Shown piece by piece: positions 47,501 through 59,786 of a stretch of 64,000 bases of DNA; within the stretch, counting starts at the first letter, position 1, and each line of letters begins with the position of its first letter. A program made the translations under genes and the position numbers. The notes below the pieces were generated by a model that was given only the letters and a program-made list of their open reading frames with translations, was not told the DNA's origin and did no database searches. Source of the DNA: Neostapfia colusana (Eukaryota; Streptophyta; Magnoliopsida; Poales; Poaceae); the NCBI GenBank assembly GCA_030760725.1, contig JASWHV010000005.1:91766622-91830621 (forward strand). Reading direction: 5' to 3'.

Positions 47501-48448
47501 AAGACAACCCTCCTCTCGACACTGGCATAGGCTCACTGCAGATTGGGGACCCTGTCCCCGACGGCCTCCACAACCGCCGGCACACTTTCAGGGTGGCTTG
47601 TGCCTCTATCCGAGGCCGTCAAGGAGAGGGATGCACCAGAAAACCTCACCGAATGGCGCACACACACGAACATCTCGCAGAAGTGGACGAGGGCGGCTAC
47701 CAGTAAGAAAGCATCTTGTGGGCGAGAGTGCCTGGAAGAAGAGACTTCCAGCGTGGAAGAGGAGAACAAAGGCCACATGGTGAGGAGTGCCATCCTACAC
47801 CGCAAGGCCTCCTTTTTTACCCAACCATGGCCTCTGGCAGGGCAACAGCCGCGGCGATCGGGTCGCCACTGCTGCACACCACGGGCTATTCATATCCCCC
47901 AACGATTGATTGGATCCAGGTCCATCGGTCAATCACTGGGCGTCGGGAGGATAACCCCTCGGGAATGTCCGGCGGTTTTCGAGGAGAGCGCTGCGACCGA
48001 CTCATCGGTTACCGTAGTAAATGGCCCGAGGCAACCCCTCGAGCGCACCACCATAGCACTCGCCCCCACCGATGACAGGTAGGGCCCAGGTCCACCAGTC
48101 AGACACTGACAAGGCAGGCAAGTAAAAACTCGGGAATGCCTGGCGGTTCCCGAGGGAAGCGGCGCGGTACTCCTGTGGTTCACAGGTTGTCGCAGCAATT
48201 GCCCCGAGGCAACCCCTCGACTGCTTCGCCATGACCGGTCAAATCGAGAATGGACACAACGATGCGCTGCTGCTTTGACTGAGTGCGCCCACTACGCCGA
48301 AGACGAGCAACCTTTTCGTCTCGCAGGTACACACACTCATGCACTATGCAAAAATCTCGCCGCCGCTTCGATTCCCAAATCGCAGCATTCAAAGCCACCA
48401 CGCGGAAGAGATGGGGGCCCCACCTGCGGGCTCAATGCCTCCCCCGAG
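44562..48448 (+). other. F non-coding interior with dispersed repeats
   Basis: No pol motif appears on either strand, and the open frames present are short and lack known domains. A block with GCCAGCGGGAGGTC, then GTGTGTAGCCT, then GCGTGCACATCC recurs at about 45340, 45689 and (diverged) 46503. CCCGTAGCTT(G/A)G with GACC(G/A)TAAGCCATA recurs near 45859 and 46669. This fits repeated local duplication of filler that restores genome length for packaging (inference). Confidence 0.7.
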
Positions 48449-48465
48449 ATGGGCCCGGGGGCCAC
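48449..48465 (+). other. F polypurine tract
   Basis: ATGGGCCCGGGGGCCAC just before the 3' LTR, a G-rich tract interrupted by C. Confidence 0.6.
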
Positions 48466-49586
48466 TGTCGGTATCCTGCAGACCGGGTACCCCCGCGTAG
48501 TGGGTGAAAGACAGCCTGGGCCCCGCCTTCCTGCTAAGGCGGGACCCAGCATAAGCCACGTTCCCTAAGCCTCGGGTCCGACCACCTACTTGGGAGGGCT
48601 CCGAGGCTGCCACGTGTCTTCAGGCTCTTTGCCTTGCTACCGGTCGAGGACGGCTTATAAGCCGCCACGTGCCTAATGGCGCTGAGCCCGACCTCCCGCC
48701 AGGAAGGGCTCTGGCGCTGCCACGTGGGCAACAACTCCAGGCATGCCTTCCCGCCATGGAGGGCTACGGAGGTGCCACGTGTCCTAGGGCTCCGGGCCCG
48801 ACCTCCAGCATGGGAGGGCTCTGGTGCTGCCACGTGTCTAACGACTCCAGACCCCTCGCTACTCCGCAAGACAGCTCCGGTGGAGACGCGTGTCCCAGGG
48901 ACCAGCCACCCGGACGCAGCGTCAACAAGCAACGGGCAGATGGCCAAGGAATAAAGAGGAAGGTGCGCTCTCTGGCCGTGCATTCAAGGCCCGCGCCTTC
49001 CCCAGAAGCATGGCACGTGGCGCACACCTCCGTCCTCCATCTGTCTACCATTACGGTGAAAGACAGGGTGGCGAGGCGTGATGGCGCAGCAGTGCCGCCC
49101 ACAGGCTTAGAGCCACCCAGTGGAGCGAGGAGACGCGGCGACAAGACGGGAACATTATCATCACCTGCTACCCGGTCAGAGGTGGCCAGTGGGACAGGCG
49201 ACACACCTTAACTCCTCCGACAGTGATTGTGCGTATAGCTGTAAATTCCCTAGCTCATGTATAGGGTGTAGATGGCCGCGGGGCCACCTGTGGGGCCCCG
49301 GGCTACATTGTAACTGCTCCGTCCCTGGGCTATAAAAGGACCGGGGCAGCCTCTGGGCAGGGGGTTTGCAACCCAGCCATCTCACTCTCTCACACGCGCA
49401 ATTAATACAACAAGCACTCCCATAGGCGTAGGGTATTACGCTCCGGTGGCCCGAACCACGTAAATCCTCGTGTTCATCCTCACCATCACGCTCCGACCTT
49501 CAAGATCCACTAGCCCCTCCGAAAAAAGAACCTCCGCGGCTTCTTCTGAGCAGACCGGGGGAAGTGTCGCAGTGAACACTTTGACA
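48466..49586 (+). repeat. F 3' LTR
   Basis: It starts TGTCGGTATCCTGCAG and ends CACTTTGACA, 1121 bp, colinear with the 5' LTR apart from scattered substitutions. TATA at 49331. Confidence 0.95.
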
Positions 49587-49591
49587 GATGC
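49587..49591. repeat. Right target-site duplication of F
   Basis: GATGC, matching 41974-41978. Confidence 0.9.
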
Positions 49592-49813
49592 GGAAGGCAA
49601 GCGCTCGTTGGAACAAGGACTCGGGGGCTAATGGAACCAATAGCGTGCGGACACGGCCATTTGTTAAACCTTTTCCCTCGCTATCTTTTTATTTCCTATT
49701 TCTCTTTCTCATTGGAACACATTAAAAACGTCTTAACGTAACCTATGTGTCACCCGTTTCGAACCTAAACGTGACACGTGTAGGTTTGGAATTGTCCCTT
49801 TTTTAGACATCCT

Positions 49814-50012
49814 CAGAGTGACTGAGAGAGCTTGCTTATGGCGAGACGCAAGAGGTCTGGATCCTGTTGATGTTTCGGTTGTATAACCCTGGCGTTCTCT
49901 GCTGCACCATTTCGGGCGTGCAGTTGGAGAACTGCGTGGTTATGCTGCCAAAATTTCGTCGTGATCCAGACCCCATGTCTCGTTGTAAGAAAGCTCTCTC
50001 GGTCACTCTTGG
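49814..50012. repeat. Long imperfect inverted repeat upstream of CACTA gene
   Basis: The arms of about 85 bp begin AGAGTGACTGAGAGAGCTT on the left and read, reversed from the right, AGAGTGACCGAGAGAGCTT. They share GTCTGGATC further in and turn around near 49905-49920. The structure ends about 80 bp before the transposase ATG. It may be subterminal or untranslated CACTA sequence that folds into a long hairpin. Confidence 0.75.
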
Positions 50013-50091
50013 GTGAGTTTATGACACATCCTTCCTAATAGAGATATAGATGCGTGATACCTAATACAGAATTTGGATTGTAGGCTCAAAT

Positions 50092-51030
50092 ATGGGTGAA
50101 GACCGTAGATGGATGTATACTGGTTGGAAAAACAATGGAAGTCACTCAGATGAGTGGGTGACCAAGGCTATAGCTTTTGTGGACCGTGCTTTTTTGTTAG
50201 CCAAGATAAATAAGGTGTGGTGTCCATGTAGAAGATGCAAGAATATGAGGTGTTTGGACAAGAGAACACTTTCACTGGACTTGTGCCGATACGGTTTTGT
50301 GCCACATTATGAGGTGTGAGTATTTCATGGCAAATCAGCGCCTAAACCCATAGAGGAAGAGGAAGAGGATGCTTATAGAATGGGGGTTGATAGGATGGAC
50401 CAGATTCTTGAATCTTTACAACCAGAATTTAACGAACACTCTCCTAGACCAAAGGTTGAAGCGTTCCTCAATCTTCTCAAAGTCTCAAAAGAACCGCTAC
50501 ATGAGCACACAAAACTGACACTCCTTTCTTTCTTTACACGGCTTATGGCAATTAAGTCTAAGTAGTTTTTCTCAAATAATTTCTACAACGATCTTGTCAA
50601 ATTGATCAGCGACATTCTTTCAAAGCCTCGTCAAGTTCCTAAATACATGTACCAGTCAAAGAAAAATACTTTCTGGTTTGTGTATGAAATATGAGAAGAT
50701 TGACATATGCCCAGACAACTACATGCTTTTCTGGAAAGAGCATGTCAAAGAGAACAAATGCTTACAGTGTGGTAAATCGAGTTTTGTTGAAGTTGTTAAC
50801 GACAACGATGACAAGGAGATGACAAAAGTCGCACATAAGCAACTTCGTTACTTCCCCGTCACACCTTGGTTGAAATGATTGTTTCTCTCTAAAAGCAATT
50901 CCAGACATATGAGGTAGCACAAAGAAGTTGTGCATGACAACAATCGAGTAACGGTGCACCCGTCCGATGGTGATGCATGGAAGACGCTAGACAGCTTCGA
51001 TGCAGACTTCGCTAGTGATGCGAGTGTGAG
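50092..51030 (+). pseudogene. EnSpm/CACTA TNP2-type transposase, 5' part
   Basis: The ATG at 50092 opens a transposase-associated domain: DRRWMYTGW, then CPCRRCKN and the CRYGFVPHYEV end. TGA at 50317-50319 replaces the usual Trp before FHG. The frame continues to a TAG near 50563 (KSK-stop-FFSNN) and a frameshift near 50670. It then gives TNP2 motifs MKYEKIDICPDNYMLFWKEH, CLQCGKSSFVEV, KQLRYFPVTPWLK and HPSDGDAWKTLDSFD. Homology fades at about 51030, before the DDE core, where the Sirevirus LTR seems to start. No CACTA terminal repeat is visible at the left edge, because F adjoins. Confidence 0.85.
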
Positions 51031-51149
51031 ACCTATGTGTGCTGAATACATTGGCAATTAGGATAAAAGTTAGCATTAACATTCAAAGTTTTGAACATTG
51101 CCAAAACATTCTTCTGTGGCAAGGTCCAACAAGTTCTTTGTTAGGTCCG

Positions 51150-51230
51150 CTAAGTGTTGGCAAGGTCCGACGCAAGGTCCGGAGAGCTCCTGCAAGGTCC
51201 GGAGAGCTTCTGTGAGGTCCGGAGCTTGTT
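51150..51230 (+). repeat. 20-bp tandem repeats in Sirevirus U3
   Basis: Units of GCAAGGTCCGGAGAGCT(C/T)CT occur about three to four times, with a diverged first and last unit. Confidence 0.75.
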
Positions 51231-52037
51231 TTTAGGGAGCTCCAGTGAAGTTCAACTCGTAGAACTGCAGCGTCTTGTTTTTGCTTTTAACTCGCAATGT
51301 TTCAGACTTGCTTTATAGGAAGGTTTGCTTAGTATTAATTTGCTAAGTTTTTGGTGTGTTTTGGTGGTTATGGCTGTTATCATTTGATATGGTTTGCAAC
51401 ATGCTTATGTGACGTGCTCATGTAATGTGTTGTGGTTTTTGAACTAACGTGAGTCAAGTCGAGGACTTGTGCTCGGAAGAATTGGTTGTTTATTCATGTG
51501 CAGGTGTTGCTTGAGTTCAAGACATGGCTGGTGACGGGATCCTTGGACTAGTCTCAGGGAGGAAATGAGGTTCCAACAACCAAGTTCGGGAGGAGCTGTG
51601 GTTGAGTTGATCGGGAGGTCGCACAGCATGTTTGGATCAAGGGCAGTGCATATGAAGGTTGCGTGTACGTCGTTGGAAGGTGTTTGCACATGAGCAAGGA
51701 GTGCATGGACGTGGCAACATTGCTCCAAGGCGTGATGAAGAGAAGTGGACGTAAAGAATTGGTCGGAAAGGTCCAACCAACTGGATTGCGTACTCAGGCT
51801 GAGGCTGAGTCGGATATGGCTCAAATATGGAAGATTTGAGTTGGTTATGATAGGATTTCGTGCTAGGCACGAAGTTGAGTTGTTTTAGGAATGTTTAGGA
51901 AGTTCCTAAGGTGTTTGGAAGTCTCACGATTGCTTCTATCTCCGAATAGGAGAGTCCTGAGCAGTTATGGTAAGTTAGGATACGAGTCCAATTAGGAGTA
52001 GGAGTCCTAGATTGGATTGTTTAGCCTGAGGGCTGGC

Positions 52038-52045
52038 TATAAAAG
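52038..52045 (+). promoter_or_regulatory. Sirevirus LTR TATA box
   Basis: TATAAAAG in GGCTATAAAAGCAAGG. Confidence 0.6.
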
Positions 52046-52649
52046 CAAGGGAGGCCAGAGCTCTCGTGGGTAGAGAACTTTGGGCTGTTCCTCTTGTGTT
52101 TCTATTGAATAAAGTTCATAGTTTCGAGGAGCTTTTGTGCCTTGTTCGGCCGACTTGTTTTTCGTCAAGTCTTTCTCGCCGAGTTTCTGGACAGACCGAC
52201 GTTGCTTCGGTGTTTCGTTCATAACTCGAGTTTTACAGATCCGATTGACGTGATTCTTTTTGGGTTGTCTTCACAACTCAATTATCTATCATCTGTGAAA
52301 TTTTCACGAGCTTCGGATATGTAGTTTTTGATATACACAAGTTTATTTGCAGCGTTGCAGATCTGTTTTATATCGAGTAGAACAGATTGATCTTCGTTTA
52401 ATGTTTTGATCGTATCTCAAGTTTTACTTCGTGTTTTCAAGTGATTCTTGTTGCATTAGATCCGTGAATTGATTCTCTACCTCTCTACTTGATTTGTCAT
52501 GGTTGAACACGTTTGAAAACACTTGCACACACGGTTTCTTTAACCGATTGATTTTTGATGAGGGGTTTTTGTTGTTTCCGCTGCGAAAAGTTTTAATCTA
52601 CCATTCACCCTCCTCTGGTAGCTTTTCACGTGCTCTTCGATCCTACAAT

Positions 52650-52661
52650 TGGTATCAGAGC
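52650..52661 (+). other. Sirevirus primer-binding site
   Basis: TGGTATCAGAGC, complementary to initiator tRNA-Met, directly after the LTR. Confidence 0.95.
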
Positions 52662-52708
52662 CAAGGTGCTCTAATCTTTATGATTTGCACGTGTTTTGAC
52701 TAACCATC

Positions 52709-54969
52709 ATGGAGAAGTACTCCGCAAAACCTTGTGTGTTCAATGGCATCGATTTTCAGGTTTGGAAAGCGCGGATGGAGGCCTACATACAGGCGCAAGG
52801 CTTCGCCATATGGGAAAAGGTCTACCGGAACTTTGATGTACCACCCAACGATCAAGTTACGGCTGCGAACATGAGAGATGTTGACAACAACAACAAGGCT
52901 CGCAACTTGATCATCAAAGGATTGACTCAAAGCAACTTCGACCGTGTTGCACACCTCCGATCTGCATATGATGTTTGGAAAGCTCTTTGTGACTACCATG
53001 AAGGATCCAATACAATCAAGGAGGTAAGGCAAGATATGTTCAAGAAAGAATACATGCATTTTGAGATGCAACCCAATGAGTCAATTGACGACCTTTTTGC
53101 TCGCTTTAATAAAATTCTCAGCAACTTGCGTAGTGTCAATGTTAACTTTTCAGATGCTGAAAATGCTAGACAATTGTTAGGAGCATTAGATATGTCAATT
53201 TGGGAGATGAAAGTTACATCTATTCGTGAATCTACTGTCATGAGTTCTCTTACTTTAGACGTGCTTTATTCTAAATTGAAAACTCATGAAATTGATATCA
53301 TCTCACATAAAAACCCCAACAAGTCTATTGCATTTGTTTTGCAACGTGACATGTCTAGTTCTAGTCAATCATCATCTAGTGGTGCACTCTCTTTGCTGTC
53401 CTCTCTAACCCCTGAACAGATTGAAGAGTTTCCAGAGGAGGAGCTTGCACTCATCTCTACTCGGTTCTCAAAAGCATTGCAAAATGTGAGAACTAGAAGG
53501 AGAGGAAGCTCCGGACCTCAACGATGTTTTGAATGTGGTAAGACAGGACATTTTCGTATGGAGTGCCCTAACCTTTCAGGTCCGACTCACGTGAAGAAAA
53601 GCAAACAAGGCCGAAGAAATCGTTTGCAAAGAATAAGAAGAAGAAAGATTTATCAATGCGCAACATAGTGCATAGTATGATCTCTGCACTTCAAGATTTC
53701 GGCTCAAGTGATGTGGACACCGGTAGTGATGAAGATGAAGAAGCTATGGCAAATATGTGCTGCATGGCGAGCAAGTCAAGTTCAAGCTCCGAGGAGGCAG
53801 AACACAACAGCGACGATGAAGAGGTATGTCCCACTTGCGAAGAAATGTGTGATGCTATTTCTCGTGCCACTGTTATATTAAAGAAAAAGGATAAAAAACT
53901 TAGGAACAATGCAGTTAAAATTGAATCACTAGAATCTGAAATTAATCGTTTAAAAAATTTGATTCCTAGTGATGATTCTTGTTCCTCATGTGATTTGATT
54001 TATGAATAATTATCCTCTTTAAGAAGTGCACACGCATCTACACTTGATAAACTTGAACTTGAAATTGAAAAGAACAAATAGCTTGCTGCACTTAATGATA
54101 AAAATTTGAAAGATGCTTGTTGTTCTACAATTGATTTGCATTGTTCTTCATGTGATGATCTGAATAAGAAACTAAATGATGCTATGAATGAGATTTCTAT
54201 TTTGAACAATGCTTTACGTGTGCATGAAGTTAAATATTGTTCAAATTGCAAACTAAAAGGAAAAACTTCATGTGAAAACTGCTTTGATCAGTCCAATAAA
54301 CTTGATGACATGCATAGGACACTAGATCGGTTTTCTAATGCAAATAAGAACCTAAACTTGCTGCTGAATTCTTCCAAGTCTTGTAATGATAAAACTGGTT
54401 TAGGTTTTAATTCTCATGCTCATGCTAAGGCACACCCACCAAAAGTTGTAAAGTCATTAGGAAGCGGTTTAACTCAAACAGCTCCTAGACAAAAAGAGGT
54501 GATTTTCAAATCTGCAGGAGTACTGTCCCATTCGGGTTCTAATAAACGTGTTGCTTGCTCATCTAGACATGATAATAAGGTTATTTTTCATTGTACCTAC
54601 TGTGGTAGAGATGGTCATGTCATGGATTTTTGTTATAGACTAGCTAAACACGATAAGAAACAAAGAATACTTGCTAGATCACATAACAACCAGGCAAAAT
54701 CTGCTAGACCGAATGTTTGGAGCTTGCAACCTGCTGTAATGAGTCAAAAACTTGCTCCCGGACCTACTGTTTTTTGTGCTACATATAACACATCTTCTAA
54801 GTCAGTAGTTGGGAACAAAATTTTTCGATGTTTGGCTCATAAACCTGCTGTACCTTCTCAGCTTCCGCGTGTTATTCCTGCTGGACGTCGTGTGACTCAG
54901 TACTGGATTCCTAAAAGTCTTTTAACTAACCCCAGTATTGAGTCATCGACGTATTGTGCTGCTGTGTAG
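52709..54969 (+). pseudogene. Sirevirus-type Ty1/copia gag
   Basis: From ATG 52709 the frame gives a copia gag (FNGIDFQVWKARMEAYI, MFKKEYMHFEMQPNESIDDL), a long Ser-rich region and a first zinc knuckle CFECGKTGHFRMEC. A frameshift near 53605 leads into an acidic, coiled-coil-like stretch (VKIESLESEINRLKNL) with stops at 54007-54009 and about 54081. The frame then opens again to a second knuckle CTYCGRDGHVMDFC (about 54595-54640). Two knuckles separated by a long coiled region are a feature of Sirevirus gag. It ends at TAG 54967-54969. Confidence 0.85.
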
Positions 54970-56067
54970 GTTTCACGTTTGAGGAAGGAGAACATTTGGA
55001 TTGTGGATTCAGGTTGCTCACGCCACATGACCAGTAACAAAGAATGGTTCTCCTCTCTCTCTTTTGTGTCACGTGTAGAAAATGTTACTTTCGCCGATAA
55101 CTCTTCTACTCCCATAATTGCTAAAGGTTCGGTTAGAGTAAACAATCTCTACACTTTGAAAGATGTGGCACTTGTTAAAAATTTGAAATACAACTTGCTT
55201 TCGGTTTCACAATTGTTAGATGAAAATCTAGAGGTTAGCTTTGCTAAAAATTGCTGCAAGGTTGTAGATTCAAAAGGTGAGCTTTTGTTTAACATGTCTA
55301 GGTTTGGAAGAGTTTTTGAAGCTGATTTTGATTTGTCAACTTCTAAGCATCGGTGTCTAGTTGCTAATGATACAAAGGATCTATATTTTTGGCATCGTAG
55401 ACTTGGTCACATAGGCTTTGATCATCTCACTCGTGTTAGTGCTCTCGATCGCATACGTGGGCTGCCGAAGCTTAAAAAGGACAATGATATTGTGTGCTCT
55501 TCTTGTAGACATGCTAAGTTTGTTGCAGGTTCACATGCTCCTCCCACAATGACCATGACAGCTGAACCGGGACAACATTTACATCTTGACACAGTAGGTC
55601 CGGCACGTGTTCAATCCTTCGGAGGTAAATGGTATGTGCTTGTGATTGTTGATGATTATTCCAGATATTCTTGGGTTTATTTTATGGCATCTAAGAATGA
55701 AGCTTTTAGTCATTTTAGAACTTTATTTCTTAGATTATCTATTGATCACCCAGGATCATTAAAAGCAATTAGAAGTGATAACGGAACTGAATTTTAAAAC
55801 CAATCCTTTGATCACTTTTGTGCTAAAAATGGAATAGATCATCAATACTCTTCACCCTATGTACCACAACAAAATGGTGTCGTAGAAAGAAAGAACAGGA
55901 CCTTAGTTGAGATGGCTAGGACTATGCTTGATGAATATCAAACTCCTAGGAAATTTTGGGCTGATGCAATTGCAACCGCTTGTTATATCTCAAATCGTGT
56001 TTTCTTGCGTGCTAAGTTTGGAAAAACCCCATATGAGCTCCGGTTTGGACATAGGCCTAGTGTTACA
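54970..56067 (+). pseudogene. Sirevirus protease and integrase, cut by T2
   Basis: Protease site WIVDSGCSRHMT (Asp near 55005). Then the pre-integrase zinc region LYFWHRRLGHIGFDHL with CSSCRHAK, and the integrase core with Asp (HLDTVGP), Asp (IRSDNGTEF) and Glu (NGVVERKNRTL), all three present. A TAA at 55795-55797 lies right after NGTEF. The frame runs on through FWADAIATACYISNRV to RFGHRPSVT, where the T2 LTR begins. RT and RNase H must lie beyond T2, outside this window. Confidence 0.9.
56063..56067. repeat. Presumed left target-site duplication of T2
   Basis: TTACA before TGTAAGGGCC. Its partner would lie beyond the window. Confidence 0.5.
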
Positions 56068-58614
56068 TGTAAGGGCCTCAGTTTTTGACACACATTTGCA
56101 GTGTTCATCACCACACCACACACCTCATTTGAGGAAGAATGATGAACACAAATGAAGAGCAAGTAACAATTATCAACATGCTCATTAGAGAACAAACTTA
56201 CACATTGCAAAAGTGGTATTTCCCACATGTGATATAGATGGGCTGGACATATGAAAACTCCTACACTTTACTAAGGATGTCCCTGCCAAGTTTCACCCAA
56301 ATTCAAAACCTTTTTGAGGTCAGTTTGGGTATAGTTAGGAAGAGGGCAGTTTGAAACCTTATTCAAATTCAAACTGTTTTTATCCCATGAATTAAAAGTG
56401 GAAGGCATATTCTTACTCAGCACATTTCTGTGAGCTCACACACCAATTTTCACTCCATTTGGAGTTGATCTTGACATGAGCTAAGTGGGAGAAATTGAAA
56501 CTTTATTTGAATTTCAAACTGAACTTGTGCTGAAATTCATTCAAACCAAACCTTATTTGAACTTTGATCAATTCAAATGGCTCATGGGTGAATAATTTGA
56601 ATTGCCAAGGGTAGTATGGGGTTCACTGTTTACAACAGTGATTAGGAGTAAATTTCAGAGGTTAAAACTGGAGGTGGGACCCACATGTCAGCCACTGCTC
56701 AGATCAAACCGACAGAGACTTTTTCACTCGGGTCGCCGAGCCGCAGCGGTGATCGCCACCGAGGCCAGCCGCCGCGCCACCAGATGCTTGCCCACGCGCG
56801 GGCATGAGGCGGTGCAGAGCCTTCTTAAGGCGCCTGCCCCCTCCTCGGCCAAGGCACCGTCGTTCTTCCCCGCAAGAACTCAGCGCCGGCCGAAAACTTC
56901 CGCAGCTCGGACTTAATCGGAGGACGCCGATCGCAGCTCCCTCCTTCCACTCCAGAGCCCCAGCAAGGTACTAGAGACCTTCCTCCGTCCTCCCCGTTGC
57001 TAGAATTCGGTTGAAACCGATTGATATCGCTGTGCTGAAAGATCAAATTCGGGACTTGGAACCGCCGCACCTCGGGCTCTCATGGACAGCCCAACCAGGG
57101 CGTTGTCACGCCCGAGCCAAGGCACCCTTGGACGCGCAGGTGACCGGTGCTGCTCATCCCCGAGCCACAGCTCGAGTGGTTGCTCACCGGCGGCGAATTT
57201 CCACTTTTCCCCTTTCTGTGTGCAGAACGACCTTCGGGTACGATTCTGTTTAATTCGTGCTCTAGAAAGGGTTAGAGGGCCTCAGGCCGCTCTCACACGA
57301 GCTAGACACGGTAACGCACAAGTTGCCTTCACAACTCTGGGCCGGAGAACCTCTGTGCCCGGCGTAATTTGAGGTCTACTAATGGCGGAGCGAACGGACG
57401 GCATCAGGCGCACGGTGAGGACCTATTTCGGGCCTTCCCCGAGCTGCCTCGAGCTCATGTCGACCTTCTCTGAGGTCCACTGATGCTCCCCGACCGATTT
57501 CCCAAGTAGCTGAGGTGCTAGAGAAGTCAGCCGACATGGCCGAAGTCATTCCGAGGTGGCGGCTCGTCGCCGACCATGCTCCGGCCGTTGTCATGAGCAG
57601 CTGACCCTCGGATCCTGTTCCCCGAGTAAAAGTAGGCAGGGGCGGCCAGGATCGAGAAGTTTGGAGCTGTACAGCAGCCGGCGGCGAGCTCTCCGGCGAG
57701 ATCCCTCGGCGGCAGGGCGCGGGTGTCGCGAGGTTGAAGAAGGGGGTGGACCCCAACTGTCAGTGGGAGATATTTTGAATCGGGATCCGGCTGCGACCGG
57801 GATCGGGTGTGCTGCCGCGCAAAATCCTTGTGGGCCGCGATGTGCCATCGCCTAGGCGTGCGACGCGTGTCCCCTGGGCTCACGCGCGAGTTTAAACTTT
57901 TCCCCGATTTTCAGATTTCCTTTAAACTTCAAATCCTCATAACTTTGGCTAGAAAGCTCCAAATTGAGTGAACCAAATTTTGATGGATTCAGCTCTCTGA
58001 GTACTTTCCAGAAAATCAAGTTTCACTTCATGAAATTCCTTATTTCTCCAGAATTAAGTCCTCAAAGTTCAAACTGTTAGGAATTTTAACTGGAAAATCC
58101 TTTGGGGGAAAATCCTGAAATTTTGCTGGGATGTTCACCAAAATATCCCTGAACTACCATAAAAATTTCAGATCCATTTGAGCTCATCTGATCCACCTAA
58201 TGGTTTGATTAGTGAAACTGTTCCAGAGAAAATAGAAAATGTTCAGAAACATTTTCAGAATTTTCTCTGAAATTGTTTAGCTCATATCTTTAGTTAGGGA
58301 CTTCCAAACTAAGTGAGACCAAATCCATTAGAACCCTCTGAAAATCTAGTTTTCAGAAAGTCATAGTTTGTTTCATGAAAATTCCTAGAACACCCTAAGA
58401 GTTCCAATTAAGGTCAAGGACATAATTAATTGTGGAGGGCTCAAATGAGCTTTGCTGCAACTAAAACTTGACCAAGTCTCTGTTTAGGTTGTAACCAAGC
58501 CACAGTAAAAGTTTCACAGTCATTAGGTCTGTCTAGCAAGGGTTATAGACTTCACAACTTCAAAGTTAATACAAATGCATTTAAATTGATACATATGTTT
58601 CTTATATCATGTAG

Positions 58615-58695
58615 TCGCTAAGGTCGAGGAGGAACCCGAAGTCCTAGACTTCGTTACTCCGGAGGAACAGCTAGCCTACGACCAAGAGCAGCAAG
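58615..58695 (+). other. Exon-like block a, T2 LTR
   Basis: These 81 bp lie between CATGTAG and GGCAAGC. The frame is open (VEEEPEVLDFVTPEEQLAY, then DQEQQGK). Confidence 0.5.
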
Positions 58696-59745
58696 GCAAG
58701 CTCCGGTTTTGCATTAACCTTTTTACAAATTTTTATTGTTTTGAGCACATACTTGTTTCCTTTGTTCTGTGCATTAGAGTCTTATTTGGAAATCCAACTG
58801 CATAGCCAAGAAAACCACGGGTTGGGTTTAGGATTGCAAACCCCGTTAGCTACTGCAATGCTAAGGTAGAGTAGGATTCGGTACAAGTCGAGTAGTTGGA
58901 ACTACTCGCGAGAATAGGCTAGAGGCACACTGCTCGGGTAGAGATAGCACATGATACACATGGCAAGAAAATGAGACCGAGCGGAGAGTAAGGGCAACAG
59001 GACTTTGGGGCCTGTGTGCTATAGCTCCGCTTGTGTCGATTGAGGACCGAGCCGTGTGCGGGCCTGTTGAACAAGCTAGAACAGTACCGAAGACCTACCG
59101 GCTATATGGGAACCGGGAAACTGATGTAACTCGGGTAGATGGTTATTGAGGCATTGCCCGTCGTTCAGAGGGTAGGTTGAGAGCTCGAGGTGTAAATCGG
59201 CTGGCGGCACGGAGATGCGCGTGCAGAGACCTCTTGCTCGGGACGATGGTACCGGTTCAATATTTGGCTAATGGGTGAAAGGTAGTCGCGTACGGCGTCC
59301 GTGATGGTTGTTGTAGGCAACATCGAGTACGGACGTACGTGATGGGTTGTTCGGGTAACCCTGCAGGTGTAAATCGTTTATAATCGCCGTCCCTCGCGGT
59401 CAGTGAGTACCACTTGTTCACTGTACCGTGACGTAGAAAGAACAGGCTAGTCACATGTTAAAATGTTGCTGATTGAAAGCTGGACATTGATTATTAATGA
59501 TATGCTGTAGCTTAGAGCTAACTAAAGTTCTTTTCAACTTTGGGCAAAGTACATGAGAGAAATGCGTTTCTTGTTTGATTGCGGCTCTCTCATGTGCCTT
59601 AGCATAAGGTTCTCCACAACCTGCTGCTAAAACTTGAAAGTAAGGTTCTACTAATTAGGCGAGTCCTTGCAAATGATTTTTACCTCATGTAACCCATTAT
59701 CCTCATGTAGAAGTTCCATGTTTAGGTGAGACGGGTCAGACTTGC

Positions 59746-59761
59746 TGAGCCTTCGTGCTCA
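59746..59761 (+). other. Conserved LTR hairpin (T2)
   Basis: TGAGC/GCTCA stem with a CTTCGT loop, 25 bp upstream of TTTTGCAG. Confidence 0.5.
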
Positions 59762-59786
59762 CTGCTTGTGTTTGAAGCTTTTGCAG

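Larger units (their letters stand above)
41979..49586 (+). mobile_element. Gag-only (non-autonomous) LTR retrotransposon F
   Basis: The 7.6-kb element has two LTRs of 1120 and 1121 bp, GATGC target duplications, a primer site, a gag gene, about 3.9 kb of repeat-bearing non-coding interior and a polypurine tract. No RT, RNase H, integrase or protease motif is visible in any frame. The TTTGGCGCC primer site, a gag ending in a CxxH...C knuckle, and LTRs rich in CCACGTG boxes recall Tat-group partners such as the Dasheng/RIRE2 type of rice; this is similarity of layout from memory. It would move only with pol supplied by an autonomous relative. Confidence 0.9.
51031..52647 (+). repeat. Sirevirus 5' LTR (left edge approximate)
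   Basis: It ends GATCCTACA at 52647, two bases before the primer site. The left edge lies somewhere in 51030-51130, because no second LTR is in the window. It contains four short GGTCCGGAG-type repeats (51163-51230), a TATAAAAG at 52038-52045 about 600 bp before the end, and T-rich sequence near the right end. The length of about 1.6 kb suits Sirevirus LTRs. Confidence 0.65.

Noticed and set aside
47434..48400. Possible protein genes in the F interior
   Set aside because: The frames are short, unsupported by motifs, and surrounded by degenerate repeats.
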